From Chrysomallon squamiferum (Eukaryota; Mollusca; Gastropoda; Neomphalida; Peltospiridae), in contig CM022665.1 of assembly GCA_012295275.1 (NCBI GenBank), positions 40,689,152 to 40,749,151 on the forward strand: 60,000 nt of DNA, read 5' to 3'. The position numbers and the translations under genes are program-made. Of this stretch, positions 33,061 through 45,509 are shown piece after piece; the stretch's first letter is position 1; each line of letters begins with the position of its first letter. Below the pieces are notes generated by a model. That model ran no database searches. It saw nothing but the letters and a program-made list of their open reading frames with translations, and was not told the DNA's origin.

Positions 33061-33790
33061 ATTCTTCGAATTCAGGATATATCCATGCAAGGCTATTTCA
33101 TTTCCGGAATTATCTATGTTTCCTTGTAAAGTCTTATGAGATCAAGAAATATTTGTGATCTGTATAAATATCTATATCAAAAAGTGGTTTCATTTCAGAA
33201 AATGTATATCTCTCCTTGTTAAGTCGTTTGGATTCAGAATAATTATGTTCCTGATTCATTATAAATTTATTTCTGTTTAGGAAATTTCTTGTAAAATCTA
33301 TATGATTCCATATTAGGTCTTTCATATTAGGAAATTTACTAGTACCTCTCTAATTCTGTAACTACAAGTACAACTATTATTACCATAACAACCACTTGCT
33401 ACTACTACTGCAAATACTATCATACTGTGTTCTACTATTACTAATTCTTTGTGGAGTTATATTGGTCCAGGAAATATTCTTTCAAAATAAGTAGGAGTTC
33501 AGGAAATATCCTTCTAAGATCAATGAATCCAGAAAATATTCTTGTAAAATTCATTAATTTGGGAAGTATTTGTATAATCAAAACTAGTTCAACAAGTCTC
33601 CCTCTAAAATTTACGTGTTCAGGAAATATCCTAGAATCCTTCCAAAAATGATACAGTTCAGAAACTGTAATGTCATTTGTTCAAAGCAAGTATTTGTTAC
33701 CTTTTTAAATTAATCTCATTTGTTTAGAATCTGAAAACATACTTGATTCCTTCAAAGGTTATCTGGGTTCTGAAAACACCATTATTTGAT
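33060..33790. repeat. diverged tandem array with a 30-bp unit
   Basis: The motif TTCAGGAAATATCCTT and relatives recur. In the most regular part the GGAAATATT-type core starts at 33470, 33502, 33532, 33562, 33592 and 33622, spacings of 32 then 30 bp. To the left, two halves of about 92 bp (near 33095 and 33188) match each other, equal to three units. Confidence 0.75.
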
Positions 33791-34027
33791 AGCAGAAGTG
33801 AAACTAATCTGTAATTTACTTTCAGATGTATTACTTAACATCATCAGAGATTATTAATTAACATTTGAGAAAAGAAGAAAATTGTTACTGACATTTTGAT
33901 CCAAATTCTTATAAACTCATATAAGATTACAGGAAACTGAAGCAATTAATATCAAAATGTAACATAATCTGTAATTTACTCAAAATGTTTTCTTTATTAC
34001 TAGGCAAAGATTAAGGTTCAGAAATGG

Positions 34028-34048
34028 TTAAAAAAAAAAAAAAAAAAA
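34028..34048. repeat. poly(A) tract
   Basis: A-run of about 18-20 nt. Confidence 0.85.
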
Positions 34049-34148
34049 GGCTGATCTTTGAAGAGATAGTAATTATCTAACAATCTTTGCTTGGCCTTTG
34101 GGAAAAAAAAAAAAGTTCAGTTCATGTATAAGTATGCATGTCTGTCTG

Positions 34149-34150
<2 letters not shown>

Positions 34151-34219
<69 letters not shown>

Positions 34220-34244
34220 CTCTCTTTTCTCTCTCTCTCTCTCT
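34151..34244. repeat. (CT)n microsatellite
   Basis: About 45 CT units with short interruptions; both strands give spurious Leu/Ser or Arg/Glu ORFs. Confidence 0.94.
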
Positions 34245-35494
34245 ATGAACCTGGTATGGATGAGTGTTTTTAATACAAATGGACAATTCACCTACAGGAA
34301 AGCTACAAAAGGCCAACCACATGAAATGATGTCACCAGTGAAATTACTTTGACCATTTTCCCCAAGGTCAGATAAATTTATTGGAGCCCCTGAGTAAAAT
34401 AAACAGTGAATCAATAAACTGAGACCGATCAATTGGTAATCACTGCCTATAAAACGTGAATTCCTCAACTACTGCACCAGACATGGCATCTAAACAACTG
34501 TATAATCAAAATAGCATTTAGATATAACTACGTAGCACTTGACATTTTGATTTTATCCTTGTCTTTATCTTTATTTTACTTCTTACTTGGCACTGATATA
34601 CCGTATCTTTTCAAGTTCAAACAGCAAACAAAATTACCTCATTCTATGAAAACTTCATTTATGAAAACTATTTAACATTAATGGTACATTTCATAACAAA
34701 TTATTTTTTTAAATAAAATAACGCTACGTAAATGCTAATATGAATTAAGTTGTACATAATCTCCGTTTATATAAAAATATTTATCTTTATTTTATTTGTG
34801 TCATTTTGACTGTGTACAAAAGGTGACACCTGCAGCAGTGTAAAATATATCACGAATTTCAACGAGTTCAATTTGTTAAAAATACTAAAGTACATGTAAC
34901 CAAGAAGAAGCCATGAAAACTATGACTTCCTTTCCTGACCAGAAAAAAAAAAAAAACAGAAAAGAAAAGAAAAAAAAAGAAGATAAAAACACCAGAAAAA
35001 TATAGCTCAGCCAATCCTGTGTGTGTGAGAGAAAAACAACTACACAATGAAATCACATGACAAGCAAAATAAATATAAAACATGAAAAACCAAAAAAGCA
35101 AGGTTTAAAAAAAAACAAAACCTATCAACAAGAAGAAAAAAACTACAAAAAAACCCCAAACAAACAGACACAATTTTACAACATTTAAACAATAGTAACA
35201 TTATTACCTGGGAAAGCCATCACATCTAACGAAATCTGATGGATGTGAGGTCTGATGGTGATTAAATAGATCCTACGCAATAGAACAATGTCCCTCTATG
35301 CAAGTTTGTAAATGATTTAAAAACCAAAAAAAAAAAAAGAACAGACAACAGGAGTACCAGAACAGGCAATGAAAAAGCCGAAGGTTGAAAACAACGCGAA
35401 GAATTACACACAATATTCAACTTGATTTCACTGGCAGCATTCCTCGGCAATTCAGACCCCAAAAAATCAATTCATTGATCCTCCTTAGAGCCAA

Positions 35495-35515
35495 GTCTCC
35501 AGTTGTCATGGAGAC
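35495..35515. other. short inverted repeat (GTCTCC ... GGAGAC)
   Basis: A perfect 6-bp stem around a 9-nt loop. The inner sequence GTTGTCATGGAGAC is two mismatches from an RFX X-box (my recollection of the consensus). Functional status unknown. Confidence 0.35.
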
Positions 35516-35960
35516 ACAAAATCATAGAACTATCTGATAAGAGGCGGATACACCCCTATTTGAAATTATCGCATAAACAAGCACACAATGGATAGTTAGA
35601 TTACATATTGAAAACACCTCATCGTTACACACGATTTTAATAAAATAAACACAAAGACACACAATCGCACAGTATTACATCATGGAAATTATAATTAGCT
35701 CATTAATTAACATTTGATGCCTGTCAGAAGGAGGCACTGTTAGGGTTGTAATTAAAGTAAACTGAACCAAAATTAATTTCACAGGCACAGAGATTACCAG
35801 CGTGGTTATTTTATTTATTTTATTCCATTTTTTTTTAAATTTTATTTTTTGGCCACAGGATTAAATTATCTTTTTAAATATACATGACCACATACATATA
35901 CAATGATTGCCTGCACAGAATAATGATATTAGCTGGATTATTTGTAATTCAGTTTCCCAA

Positions 35961-35993
35961 CTCTCTCTCTCTCTCTCTCTCCCTCTCTCTCTG
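35961..35993. repeat. (CT)n microsatellite
   Basis: About 16 CT units with one interruption. Confidence 0.88.
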
Positions 35994-36319
35994 TGTTACG
36001 CTGTATGTACACACAGAATATTGATCTAACATTAATATGTAGCCGAGGTGTGGAGGTGGCATGAAGGAACGATACAAACCATTTCTGCTGCCACTAACAA
36101 GGGCTATTGAAGGAAACAACGCTTCCACCGATTTGCCAATTATAAGAGCGGTTAAAACACTGAGCAGATATTGAAATGGGCAGCAAATGACAATGGCCTC
36201 TGTGCTAAATGTCTAGGCATGCTGAAAGGGACATGGGACACAAATACTTCTAATGTTTCGTGTCAATTATGAAAACTGAATGTGTGGAATAAAAGAGGCA
36301 GATGTGCTTTTAGTAGATT

Positions 36320-36720
36320 AGTAACAATAATAATAAGAAAATGACGAAATGAGAAAGAAAAACAGTAGGAAAAAATGTAAGGTAATAATAAGAAGATTAA
36401 TAATAATAAGTTGATGATGATGAAAAAAATAAGAATAAAAAGGAATAAGTCCTAGATAATAAGATGATGATGATGATGATAATAAAAAAGCAAAATAAGG
36501 AGAATAAAAAGGAAGAAGTCTGAGATAATAATAATAATAATTATAATAATAATAATGATAATTGTAATATTAATAATAATAACTATAATAATAATAATAA
36601 TAATAATTAAAAGAAGGAGATAATAATGATCATGATAATTATGAAAAAACAATAAAAGAAAAATGTTAAAGATAATAGTAATAATGATGATGATAATAAT
36701 AAAAATAATAAAGCTACTAA
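36320..36720. repeat. compound AAT/GAT/AAG triplet repeat block
   Basis: Four hundred bases dominated by AAT, GAT and AAG triplets with interruptions; the minus strand reads as a poly-Ile ORF, which I discount. Confidence 0.9.
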
Positions 36721-37695
36721 TAACAACATTTATAGCCTTTCTCAACCAAATATATACCAATTTCCAGTAAATAAGATTTTCTGTTTGAAACAGAATAAAC
36801 ATTAACTATACACCATTTAAGATGCAGTGAACATGATCATTTATTACAAATCTTTAATAACACTTATAATGTTGATTAATTTTCTTTTTAATTCTTTGTT
36901 AACATTTAATTAATTTCCTGTAAAATTTGGTTATGTATCTATTAAAGAAATAAATAACAAGTAGTAATCAGGTTTCTCATTCACAGACAAATAAACCTTT
37001 TAGTTAATTAATAATGTAAATAAAAGAAACGAGATCATTAGTTGGACTAAAAACCTGATCAAAGTGTGTCTCATTTGGAAACAATAACCGTGTTGATAAA
37101 ATGATTATTAAAACAATCAGTGCTGTGGCCAGACATCCCCCCCTACCCAATTAGCTCTGCTGCATGTTTGTTTTCTCTGTATCTATCCTCCCCAAAACCT
37201 TGTAGAACCAGTCTGGAAGTCAAAACAAATAAACCTTGAAGATAAGAATTGTCTGTGATTAAATTCTGATACTAGCTACTAACCCATAATTAACTGGGAA
37301 GATATAAGAAAATTACACTCTTTTTTGTTCTGCTATAACCACTAACATACTAACAATGTCTGTGACATACATGATACAGATATTCTGGTCTGTGTGGACC
37401 AAAACAGATATATTTGAATTATCATCTATGAATGTCAGCATGTTTCAGATGGTTAAGTGACGAAAGTTTTATAATATTGTGAAAATATTTTGTATAATGA
37501 CCTTAAAGATCATTAATTATTTCTACAAAAATTGGTTACAAGGAACCTAACACAATTACTGTTAGTCTGCAGTTCAAGGTTTAATCATCAAAGGTAACTG
37601 CAGAAGAGTGAAAAACAAAACAACAACAATCCAACAACAACAAACAGTTGATAAGATTATCTTGTGTTTCCTTATTAAAGTTTTAATTATAGCTG

Positions 37696-37765
37696 TTTCT
37701 GGGACTTGAACGGAATAGCCTCAGGCTGTAAGAGTGAAGACTTATCAGTTATGTCCCCTAGACAA
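37696..37765 (-). mobile_element. tRNA-like remnant (probable SINE head)
   Basis: The minus strand has an A-box-like GGGACATAACTGATAAGTC and, with tRNA-like spacing, a good B-box-like CCGTTCAAGTCCCAG. CTCTTA lies in the anticodon-loop position, as in a tRNA-Lys. Stems do not pair well by eye, so I read it as a decayed tRNA-derived element, not a functional tRNA. Confidence 0.45.
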
Positions 37766-38904
37766 ACAGATAAACAAGAGAAGCCTTACATCCAATAACA
37801 ACAAGTAATTAGCTTTATTACAAGTAACTCAGTCTGTTATAACTTTTGCTCTATTCAGACAAATGTTGATTTTGTAGATCATATATTTCCTGTTATTGAC
37901 TTTTTATATCAACATAAAACTAATAATAATAATAACAACAACAACAACAATAACAGTGAAAATAACAATAATAATAACTACAAAAAGCTATAATATACAT
38001 TAAAATAAAAATATAAAATACTGAAAATCAGCTTATAAATAGCTTTTGTGACTAAAAAATATACATTTATATATACTGAAGTAATACACGACTACAAAAG
38101 AACACACTAACATACATATTATACATTATCTATGGATCTGTTTTCTTATTCTTTGGGTTTTTCTTATTTATTATCAAAAAAGGATATTTTATACACAGGC
38201 TATTTTAATAGAAAAAATATTTGAAATGGAAAAAACTTAAACTCAGTAGTAGAGTACTAGTTAAAACAGGAAACAGCAAAAATTTATTACCAAGCACTGA
38301 GTTGAAAATGAAGCTGTTAAAATGAATTGTAGAAAAGTTGGTAATATAGGAAAATGTTAGATTAATTGAAAGGCACCATTTAAAAGTGGGAAAAAGTAAA
38401 ATCGGATAGAAGATACTGTCTAAAAAGGAGAAATGCCATATTTATCAGCATGCAAGTCAACTTGGCATATAAGTTGACCCCTAATTTTCAGCTGCATATA
38501 TGTGACCTTTTGCAGTAATGTGTGTGTTAAGTCACACCCTGACCAAAATAAAAAACCCAAACTGATGTGCAGTCACTGTAAAGTTTCAATATTTTATTGA
38601 TGAAATGCAAGAAAAATCAATCATTCTGACACCATCATGTGAAGATATGTTTATTTCACTGCAAGTGGGTTCAAACAGGACAAATGTTTAATGAAATTTT
38701 CAGCATTTTTTTAATGAAGAATAAACATAGATAAACGATAATAAAACTGTAATTCAGAACAATCACTACCACCTGACAAACATGATAATTTAATCAAAAG
38801 TCTCACAACATAGTTATGTGACCTACATTTAAGTCAAAGTGAGTTTATTTCAGCCCTATTTTGGGTCTCAGAAATTCTACTTAAAAACTGACTAATCAGA
38901 ATTT

Positions 38905-39050
38905 ACTATATTAAAATGGAAAATAGCTGAACCAGAATTTACTGTATTAAAATGGGAAATAGCTAAATCAAAATTTAAGGATATTGTCTAAAATGGGAAA
39001 TAGCTGAATCAAAATTTAAGGATATTGTCTAAAATGGGAAATAGTTAACA
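38905..39050. repeat. minisatellite, 36-41 bp unit, with a near-identical 41-bp duplication
   Basis: The core AAAATGGGAAATAG (or close) starts at 38913, 38949, 38990 and 39031. The last two units are almost identical over 41 bp (CAAAATTTAAGGATATTGTC). A looser relative is at 38390-38440. Confidence 0.8.
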
Positions 39051-39064
39051 TCAATTATGTGACA

Positions 39065-39145
39065 CTTGCTAAAATGGATGAACTGAGGACCATCCCATTA
39101 TACCTCAGGTCTCTACTCTAACCAATGAACTCTGTCCATTTACTA
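39065..39145 (-). mobile_element. second tRNA-like SINE remnant
   Basis: On the minus strand, CATTGGTTAGAGTAGAGACC reads as a tRNA A-box region and GGGATGGTCCTC as a degenerate B-box about 30 nt later. It looks like a different family from the 14.5 and 50.9 kb elements. Confidence 0.4.
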
Positions 39146-39526
39146 CTCTCATTAGCTAAAATTGAATTACCTGTTAGGTTTTCCAGTTCATTTAGAATAA
39201 CCATTAGGTCAAATGCATTTATAAATAATTTAGTATGTTTTGCTACAATCAAGGTGTTATCTAGCCTGTGCCAATATTAAGTCGATACATACTAATACTA
39301 TTAACTCTAAACATAATTATGATATTTACTTTAAGAATTATAATAATGTTAATGCAAATTTATTAAAGGTATTATCTATGAATATAATACAGATATTTGA
39401 TGCAAGTTTATTTATACATTTTACATGATTTTTTTTTTTAATATATATATATCTGAGGTCAAAGTTTGATAATAATAAAGTAAAACTAATATAATTTATC
39501 AAATTTTTTCTAAGTTAATATATTTA

Positions 39527-39529
<3 letters not shown>

Positions 39530-39582
<53 letters not shown>
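39530..39582. repeat. (ATT)n microsatellite
   Basis: About 17 ATT units. Confidence 0.92.
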
Positions 39583-39649
39583 TAATGATAGAACAAGCAA
39601 TTATTCTAATATAAATTTCAAAATTTCACTCTTAACTGACATAAAATGT

Positions 39650-39766
39650 CTAAATATCCTACACAAAATAAAACATAAAAATAAATACTAAATAAAAAAA
39701 ATAAAAAAATAATTAAATAAATAAATAAATAAATAAATAAAAAAAAAAAAAAAATGAAAAATTATT

Positions 39767-39798
<32 letters not shown>

Positions 39799-40210
39799 TT
39801 AATTCTGTTTCTTTTTTTCAAATATCCATAAAGATGAAACATGATAAATAAAATTTTTCAAAAAAAAAAAACAGACTTTATTTCCATATGTATTTGTATG
39901 TGTATGTGTATTTGTGACTATATATCAGAATAATTATATAAATTCTTATAAAATAAAAATAAAAAACACTGAATTTCCATAAACTGTAGGTGGGTTATCT
40001 TTCAAATTTTGCTGGCATTTTGAAACATTCAGAACTAGAAAATAAAATAAAATTTAAAAAAAATATTTAAAATAAAATAAATGAAACAAATTAAAAAATT
40101 ATAAATAAGAAAATAATTAAAGAAAACAAATAATAAAATAAAATAATTAAAACATAATAAATAATTAATTTAAAAAAATTAAAAAAAAAAATAAATAAAA
40201 AATAAATATA
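39650..40210. repeat. AAAT-rich simple-sequence region
   Basis: Blocks of ATAA/AAAT tetranucleotides and A-runs, broken by about 200 bp of ordinary sequence. Confidence 0.75.
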
Positions 40211-41057
40211 TAAAAACAATAACTATTTTACCTGCATTTTTTGCACTTGACTCACAAACTTTCTATCAAAATTCATAGAAACTAGGCAACAAACACACAT
40301 CTTAAAACATGCTATTTTCTAAACAACTAATCTGAGAAAAACATCTCGAGCTACATGAAGAATAGGAAATCTGACCAGTGCAATCATCAATGTCATTAAT
40401 TTATTTGATCTTTCACAACATCACCATTTTTAGCTGTTGTCAACATCCATGTAGCCTCTGGACTCTTGGAATATTAAGTCCTCCAAGTAAGACGGCAAAT
40501 AACAGAAAGGATGAAATATAATATTTCTTGTTGCATTGTGTTCATGAAGATGAAGATTTTAAACATGGGATGTTTTTGTCTTAGCACTAGAGCAACATAA
40601 AAAAAATATATATTTATATATTTATTAATGGTAGTATGAATTGAAAAGACATTTTAACACATAAATGAAGATTTTGGATTGTTTGATTTTTGTTTGTTTT
40701 TCATTTTGTAAAGAAAAATTCAAAAAATAAAAAAATAAAAAATAATTCAGCGGTGAAATGTTTTCCTTGCCTGAGAGATGACACCATTTTGATGGTTCAT
40801 GTTTACCATTAATTTAATTGGCTTAATATATAATATAAAATAAAAAAAAAAAAAAGAAGAAATTTTGAAAATAAATTCTGGGTTTTTTTTAAAACTGCAT
40901 AATGTGAAATTGTCAGTTCCAAACATTTTTAAGAAATTAACTTTTACAAAATTGAATTATTAATGCATGGATAAAAGAAAGGAAAAGGATAGCCATAGTT
41001 CACATGGTAAATGAAAAGTAATATTGTGCACATATCTTGAAGACATATCTTAGTAAA

Positions 41058-41170
41058 AATGATGATGATGATGATGATGATGATGAAAAAAAAAATGAAC
41101 AAATAATGATGACGAAGATGATGAAAATAAATAATAATACAAATAATAATGATGATGATGATGATAATAA
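41058..41170. repeat. (GAT)n microsatellite in two blocks
   Basis: Nine GAT units at about 41060-41086 and five or six near 41147-41165, with AAT triplets between. Confidence 0.88.
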
Positions 41171-43102
41171 ATTATAAAGAAATGCTAGAATACATTTACA
41201 CTAATCACTTACAGTTGCCTTAGTCACAGAAAATTAATAAAACATTTTTTTTTTTTTTTTTTTTTTTAATTGCTAGAACCAAACTTGGTTTTCCTAAAAT
41301 GCAGCAGACTTGTATTTGCCAAACTGTCAAGGCCAAATCATCATTTTACAGCAATTTATGATGACACGGATGTCTACATTCGCTCATATGAATGTTGTTT
41401 ATCAGGTTGTAAAAACATTTTATTAATCTGCTTGCCAAAGCAGATTACAGACTACTTGCATCACGTACATCATGAAAAGACCCACAGGCAAGAACGTGTA
41501 TAATGTCTGATATAGGAACAGAGACAGAAGATGGGTGAAATAGTGATTCCTGAACAAACCAAAAATACTAATATTTTTTTCTCTTTTATTTATTTTACCT
41601 GACTAACAGAACCACAATTATTTTGTAATTTAAATTTTCTAACTTGATCTTTAAAAAAAATACAACTCTGTCATAAGTTTACATCAAAGTCTGCCATTTT
41701 GATATCAGGTGCATTTATTGTCGTATTTATTTTTAACTGGGTTATTTAGAAAACGGTGCACTGTTTTATGAGAAAATGTCTTGAAAAGCTAATTTTTTAC
41801 TACTATTAAAAATAAATGAATTTCATTGTCAAATGTGTTGAAAACCCAAGTAATCATATGAAAGCCAAAAGGATATATAACTAAAAAAAAAAAAAAACAG
41901 ATTTTAACTTAAAAAATGTATAAATAAAAGTATCATTAGAAGCTGTTTTTGTTTATTCCACAATGGCTAAGTTATAAATCCTTGAGGCAGTTACAAAGAA
42001 CCTTGGATGGTTATGCAGACTTTTGGCATTTTCTGAAATGCTTAAGGCTGTTTTCCGATAATTAATACCAAAAAGTTCCTGTGCCTTTAGAAAGGACACT
42101 GTAAAAATACAATGTTATTCTTGTACTAACATATTACCATGAAGATCTGCAGTCATTATTCTGAGATTTAAATTGTTGGTTTTTTTCTATTTGTAAAGCA
42201 GATGTATTTTGTATGTATGTGTATGCAGATGTATGTTTATTTGTGTATGTGTCATTTATGTGTGCTTATGTGTGTGTGTGTATGTGATTATGTATATGTG
42301 TGTATTTATATGTATATTTTTGTGAATGTTTATGTGCATGTATGTATATGTATGATTACAAGTCATCATAAACTGTCATAAAATGAAGAACCAATATTGA
42401 CAATATGAATGTTGGGTTATATAGATGTGTGTGTGTGTGTGTAATATATGTATGCTGGAATGTTTGAATATATGTTTTGTATGTACAGTACATAAGTACA
42501 CCTGCACACACACACACACACACACACAAACATGTTACTGTATGTATTTGCTTTAACTGGAAAATGATTACATAAATATTTATCAAGCATTATGAACTAT
42601 TAAACTGCAGATGGATTGTCTTACAAATTAATCATCAGTCTCACAGGCCAAATGCCAAATTAAAATAATCGCCAGCAGACAATGGGACAATCAGTCACCT
42701 ATAACAACAATCACGAATTGTGATTAGTTTTGAGTCACTTGTCTGTTTCAGACAATGTGGCTGAGGGACAGGTGGTTTGGTGCAAGGCATTCTTCTGCAG
42801 ATAAATCAATGCACACTAGAAAAACAAATTAAAACACTCTCCTTAAATCTTCATTTCCTGTCACCCACACAACACCCCTTGTCGCTCTGAGGATCAATAA
42901 AAGTAATTATTTTTTTTTTTAAAGTGTTTTGTAATTTTGTGATTTAATGAACGAAAGGGGCCATTCACCGAAATTGCTTCTTAAGAAATTAATTTTTATA
43001 ACATCTTGAAGATACCTCCTCTTGATCTTCGGTATATTGTTGTAAAATTCTACACATAATTTGATTTTATTTCTTGATTAAAAAATATTTTAAAATATGT
43101 AC

Positions 43103-43103
<1 letters not shown>

Positions 43104-43175
<72 letters not shown>
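43104..43175. repeat. (GA)n microsatellite
   Basis: About 35 GA units. Confidence 0.94.
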
Positions 43176-43178
<3 letters not shown>

Positions 43179-44399
43179 ATTGATGTAATGAATATATATT
43201 TTTAATGAAATTAACAAATTACCATCAACAAAATCTACTGCATTACTCTTTCGGTAGTTTTTTTCCATTTATTTTATTATACAAAGTTCTTTCACAGATG
43301 ACATGTTTTTCCCACATACCAGATTTGGGTACAAACCTATTTTTACCATATCTTATAAAACTGAGAGAACCCAACAAAAGGAATACTTGGTAATACCTAC
43401 ATTAAATTTTTTCAAACTCTCAACACATTTCATTCATTTTTCAGCAGTGAGCAAATTTCAAAGACATCATTAACCAATGCCTTTTAAAATTATTTATCTT
43501 AGAAACCGGCCAACAAAACTTTCATTCCATATTCAAGCAACTTTTTAGGCATCAAATTTTTCTTGTCAAACAAGAACAAAATTTGTTTCTAATGTACATG
43601 AATCAAATTAAATGATGTGCATTACTTCAACCTAGTGACCGTTTCTGCTATAGAATTCTAACATCACTTGATAATGGCACTGTAAGCAGCAAAGAGTCTG
43701 AAGACCACATATGAGTAAATTAATGGAATTCATCACCAGTGGTGATTGTGGATAATAATATTTTAATTAACCCTCCATACAGAATTCTGAACAGAACACT
43801 GATACAGAGAGAAGATGTCATAACAGCCTCAGCAGGATAAATACACTGCTTTGCCATGAGATTTTGATTATTAACTACTTATTTTCTGTTTAATATGCCA
43901 GCTTAGATAAAAAAAAAAAAAAAAAAAAAGAAAATTAGTTACATTAAAAGGTCTTGAAGTCCAAAATTTACAATATTTTAAATTGTTTGTAGAAGAAATT
44001 ATGAAAACATTTCTTTTTACTAAATGTAAAAATTTTCAAAGAATCATTCCACTGTAAAATATTTTTAATAACATAATAGACCAGTCACATTTATTTAATC
44101 AGAAATGTTTATGTGTAAGAAAGCAGAAATTTTTACATGTCCATTGATTAACTTTGACATGAAGGTCACACTTCCTAAAGAGAAATAGACTGCTATGTAA
44201 AAGATAATTATTTAATGTTTTTCAGTAAGTCATTTTTCATAGAAACCTATAAACCTATCCTTGTAATAAGAAAAACCTAGAAAAATAAATTTAGCTAAGA
44301 ACACTTACGTCTTTGCATATATTTCCGATGATTAAAATATGTATGTGCATACATATTTATATATAAATATATATATATAGTTATCCTGGCTGGGATATT

Positions 44400-44645
44400 A
44401 AGATAAAACAATTAACTGTATTGTCTGGAATGGTAAATAACATGATAGTTTTATTAACTGGAATGGCAAACAGTTAAATTCTTCACATTTTCTGGAATGA
44501 AAAGCAATCTGATGAATCACACTGAGTAGATGATAACATGAAATGTTATAACTGCTGGCATGGGAAATAATGTAATGGAAGCAGTGTTTGGAATTGGAAA
44601 TATGAATATGGATGGAATTGTAAACAATGTGATGAATCATTCTGA
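44400..44645. repeat. diverged minisatellite with CTGGAATGGNAAAT core
   Basis: Variants of TGGAATGGTAAATAA recur irregularly between about 44424 and 44630 (TCTGGAATGG, ACTGGAATGG, TTTGGAATTGG). The core resembles both the 38.9 kb and 44.9 kb arrays. Confidence 0.55.
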
Positions 44646-44894
44646 ATGCAAGAAACTTTAACCATCTGTGCCATTAATGTAATTTTGCAAATTCATATTC
44701 ATTATCTCTCTCTCTCTGTATGCTTATACAAACATATATATATATAATGCTCTACAGGGCATAGGATATAAGATTACACTGTATTACTTATTTTATAATA
44801 GTTGAAATTTTCATATCTCATATTAATTTATCTTAATCATAATAGCTGGATCCAGAGATATAAACATTAAAATATCATACCAGAAAATCATGTA

Positions 44895-45090
44895 AAAATC
44901 ACATTGTTTGGAATTGGAAATAGCATAAAATAACATTGTTTGGAATCAGAAATAATGTAAAAACCACACTGTTACATTGTTTGGAATTGGAAATAAAACA
45001 TTGTTTGGAACTGGAAAATAATTTTAAAATCACACTGTTTGGAACTGAAAATAATGTGCAATGTTGGATTTGGAAATTTAAAGGTCACTG
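44895..45090. repeat. minisatellite with ATTGTTTGGAATTGGAAAT core
   Basis: The start of the core falls at 44903, 44935, 44976, 45000 and 45034, with later decayed copies. Spacing varies from 24 to 41 bp. Confidence 0.75.
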
Positions 45091-45509
45091 TCTGAAATTC
45101 AAAAAAACTTTATGACTAAAACAGTAAATAATATATTTTTTTTTTTTTAAAAGAAGAAAAGCAACAGTTAAATAGAGAAATTCTACCATAGTCATTCCCT
45201 GAATGAAAGATATCAAAGAAGTAATATGTTTCGACGTCACTTCACAAATATGTGACAGTGTAAACACTTCTAGGCTCTAAAGGTGATATGTAAATACACT
45301 GATTCTTCTACTTAATCTGTCAAAGAGCCATTTGTGATTACATTTACTCTCATCAGTGAAAAATTGATCTTTGGTTTACTGAGATAGTTGGTATTCCACA
45401 CAAAATACCTAGAACCAAAATCTGAATGTGTGAAAATATTATTTTGTTTTTAGTTTTAGCTGTTTGATTTGTAATCCACATCAGGATTCATGCCACTTGA
45501 AACAGTAAT

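Larger units (their letters stand above)
28029..36800. other. non-coding DNA upstream of the stonin coding exon, part 1
   Basis: Presumed 5' intron and/or upstream DNA of the stonin gene. Contents: TG/CA tracts (28.1-28.3 and 28.84-28.88 kb), an AGT/AGC triplet block (30.54-30.80 kb), a more GC-rich island (30.89-31.35 kb), a 30-bp-unit array (32.9-33.8 kb), a CT tract (34.15-34.24 kb) and AAT/GAT triplets (36.3-36.72 kb). No convincing coding exon. Confidence 0.5.
36801..45080. other. non-coding DNA, part 2
   Basis: AT-rich, with (ATT)n at 39.53-39.58 kb, AAAT-rich simple sequence at 39.65-40.21 kb, GAT triplets near 41.06-41.17 kb, TG-rich sequence at 42.2-42.5 kb, a GA tract at 43.1 kb, and related minisatellites at 38.9, 44.4 and 44.9 kb. 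Two tRNA-like remnants lie on the minus strand. No exon was recognised. Confidence 0.5.

Noticed and set aside
41270-41503. 77-aa plus-strand ORF following a long T-run and an AG
   Set aside because: Looks like a terminal exon by layout, but there is no partner exon and no recognisable family; the T-run is a homopolymer.
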